Assembly (NCBI GenBank): GCA_013290035.1
Contig: JABCYT010000253.1
Location: 1 to 5,872, forward strand
Reading direction: 5' to 3'
Length of the DNA: 5,872 bases
Source of the DNA: Alphaproteobacteria bacterium
GTDB taxonomy: Bacteria; Pseudomonadota; Alphaproteobacteria; Reyranellales; Reyranellaceae
A model generated the notes under the pieces. That model worked only from the letters and a program-made list of their open reading frames with translations, had not been told where the DNA came from and made no database searches. The position numbers and the translations under genes were made by a program. The number at the start of each line of letters is the position of its first letter. The stretch's first letter is position 1. Positions 4,700 through 5,872 of this stretch are shown here, in pieces.

Positions 4700-5872
4700 A
4701 TGAAACCGCCCATCGCCGTGGTGGTGCTGGCAGCCGGCGCCGGCACGCGCATGAAATCGGCAATCCCCAAGGTCCTGCATCCCCTGGCCGGCTGGCCGAT
4801 GCTGCGCCACGTGCTGGAAAACGTGGGCCGGCTCAAGCCCGCGCGGGTCGTCGGCGTTGTGGCGCCGGGTGCCAGGGACGTGGCTGCTGCGTTCGCGCCG
4901 CACCCCACGGCGGTCCAGCGCCGGCCGCTGGGCACCGGCGATGCCGCCAAGACGGCGCTGGGCGCCCTTAAGGGCCATCGCGGCCCGGTGCTGGTGGTCT
5001 ATGCCGACGCGCCGCTGCTGACGACGGCCACCCTGCAGCGTCTGGTCGCGGCCTGCCACAAGGCGAAGGCGGCCGTCGGCGTGCTGGGCTTCGTCGCGCG
5101 CGATCCCACGCCCTACGGCCGGCTGATCATGCACCGCGGCGCGCTGGAGAAGATCGTCGAGAGCCGCGACGCCGACGAGAGCGAGAAGGCGGTCGATTTC
5201 TGCAATTCCGGCGTGATGTGCCTCGACGGCGCGCTGATCGCGTCCCTGCTGGGGGCGATCAGGAACGACAACATCAAGCGCGAGTTCTATCTCACCGATG
5301 CCGTCGCCATCGCGCGCGCCGCGGGCCACACCGCTATCGCCGTCGAAGGCGAGGAAGCGGAATTCCAGGGCATCAACTCGCGCGCCGAGCTGGCGGTGGC
5401 CGAGCGGACGCTGCAGCAACGCCTGCGCGCGGCGGCGTTGGAGGCAGGCGTGAGCATGACCGACCCCGACACGGTGTGGCTGTCGGCCGACACCAGGCTT
5501 TCCGCCGACGTCTCGATCGGCCCCAATGTCCGCTTCGGGCCGGGTGTCACGGTGGCCTCGAACGTGGAGATCATGGCGTTCTGCGATATCGAGGGCGTGC
5601 GTATCGGGCGTGGCGCCCGCATCGGACCCTTCGCCCGCATCCGGCCGGGCTCCGACGTGGCCGAGGACGTCCATATCGGCAATTTCGTCGAGCTCAAGGC
5701 GACCCGCATGGCGCGTGGCGCCAAGGCCAATCATCTCGCCTATCTCGGCGACTCCGACATCGGCGCGGCGAGCAACATCGGCGCCGGCACCATCGCGGTG
5801 AACTACGACGGCTACGGCAAGCACCGGACTGTTATAGGGGCGGAGGCTTTCGTCGGCTCCAACAGCTCGCTG
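4700..5872 (+). CDS. glmU: Bifunctional GlmU: GlcNAc-1-P uridyltransferase / GlcN-1-P acetyltransferase (3' truncated by window edge)
   Basis: An open frame of 391 codons runs off the right edge; the family is about 450 residues, so roughly 60 are missing. GlmU acetylates glucosamine-1-phosphate with acetyl-CoA and then adds UMP from UTP, giving UDP-GlcNAc for peptidoglycan and lipopolysaccharide in the cytoplasm. The N-terminal pyrophosphorylase domain shows LAAGAGTRMKSAIPKVLHPL (10-29, K24), PLGTGDAA (76-83), YADAPLL with D103, TPYGRL, NSGVM, REFYLTD and GINSR with N226. A helical arm covers about 228-250. The left-handed beta-helix domain follows with repeated [IV]-G-x-x hexads. R315, K333, H345 (catalytic base), Y348, N359 and Y369 correspond to E. 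coli R333, K351, H363, Y366, N377 and Y387, all at one constant offset of 18. ATG 4700 is the only sensible start, though its ribosome binding site (GGA at 4692-4694) is weak. The gene is divergent from the HAD phosphatase. Confidence 0.97.
   Translation, partial: MKPPIAVVVLAAGAGTRMKSAIPKVLHPLAGWPMLRHVLENVGRLKPARVVGVVAPGARDVAAAFAPHPTAVQRRPLGTGDAAKTALGALKGHRGPVLVVYADAPLLTTATLQRLVAACHKAKAAVGVLGFVARDPTPYGRLIMHRGALEKIVESRDADESEKAVDFCNSGVMCLDGALIASLLGAIRNDNIKREFYLTDAVAIARAAGHTAIAVEGEEAEFQGINSRAELAVAERTLQQRLRAAALEAGVSMTDPDTVWLSADTRLSADVSIGPNVRFGPGVTVASNVEIMAFCDIEGVRIGRGARIGPFARIRPGSDVAEDVHIGNFVELKATRMARGAKANHLAYLGDSDIGAASNIGAGTIAVNYDGYGKHRTVIGAEAFVGSNSSL

Noticed and set aside
3916..4971. A 351-codon + strand open frame across the HAD gene into glmU.
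   Set aside because: It is antisense to the phosphatase, whose four HAD motifs are intact, and then overlaps the start of glmU out of frame. It has no recognisable domain.
3926..5824. A 632-codon open frame on the - strand covering the antisense of glmU and much of the phosphatase gene.
   Set aside because: It is a shadow of two well-identified genes. Its translation is His/Arg/Gly/Ala-rich low-complexity sequence without family motifs, as expected from the antisense of high-GC coding DNA.

Overview
The window looks like an ordinary chromosomal segment of a high-GC alphaproteobacterium. By eye GC is about two thirds, codon third positions are strongly G/C, and the tRNA carries an encoded CCA end. 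The gph-like / glmU pair beside a tRNA-Val also fits that group. I cannot name the species from sequence alone. I see no mobile element, CRISPR array, integrase, toxin-antitoxin pair or defence gene.

Left part (1-2336, + strand): the last few codons of an upstream gene, then an M81/MlrC-family metallopeptidase-like protein (41-1561), then, 25 bases later, a single-pass membrane protein with TPR-like helical repeats (1587-2336). The spacing suggests one transcription unit, but the two products have no obvious functional link.

Middle part (2352-3875, - strand, convergent with the left part): reading in the direction of transcription there is tRNA-Val(CAC), then a two-domain protein with a redoxin-like N-terminus lacking the usual catalytic cysteines and a prolyl-4-hydroxylase-type 2-oxoglutarate/Fe(II) dioxygenase C-terminus, then a small secreted four-cysteine protein that starts inside the dioxygenase stop codon (ATGA overlap). 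A consensus-like promoter (TTGACG, 17 bp, TATACG) sits directly before the tRNA. Its -35 box is one of three tandem copies of a 14-15 bp unit that runs into the stop codon of the next gene upstream.

Right part (3940-5872): a HAD phosphatase of the phosphoglycolate phosphatase type on the - strand, and divergently from it glmU on the + strand. glmU makes UDP-N-acetylglucosamine for peptidoglycan and lipopolysaccharide. It is cut by the window edge after 391 codons and so has no stop codon here, although it is one of the surest genes in the window.

The most interesting items are the dioxygenase/small-secreted-protein pair with its apparently dead redoxin domain, and the tRNA promoter with triplicated -35 elements. 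Nothing here makes a convincing case for a wholly new system.
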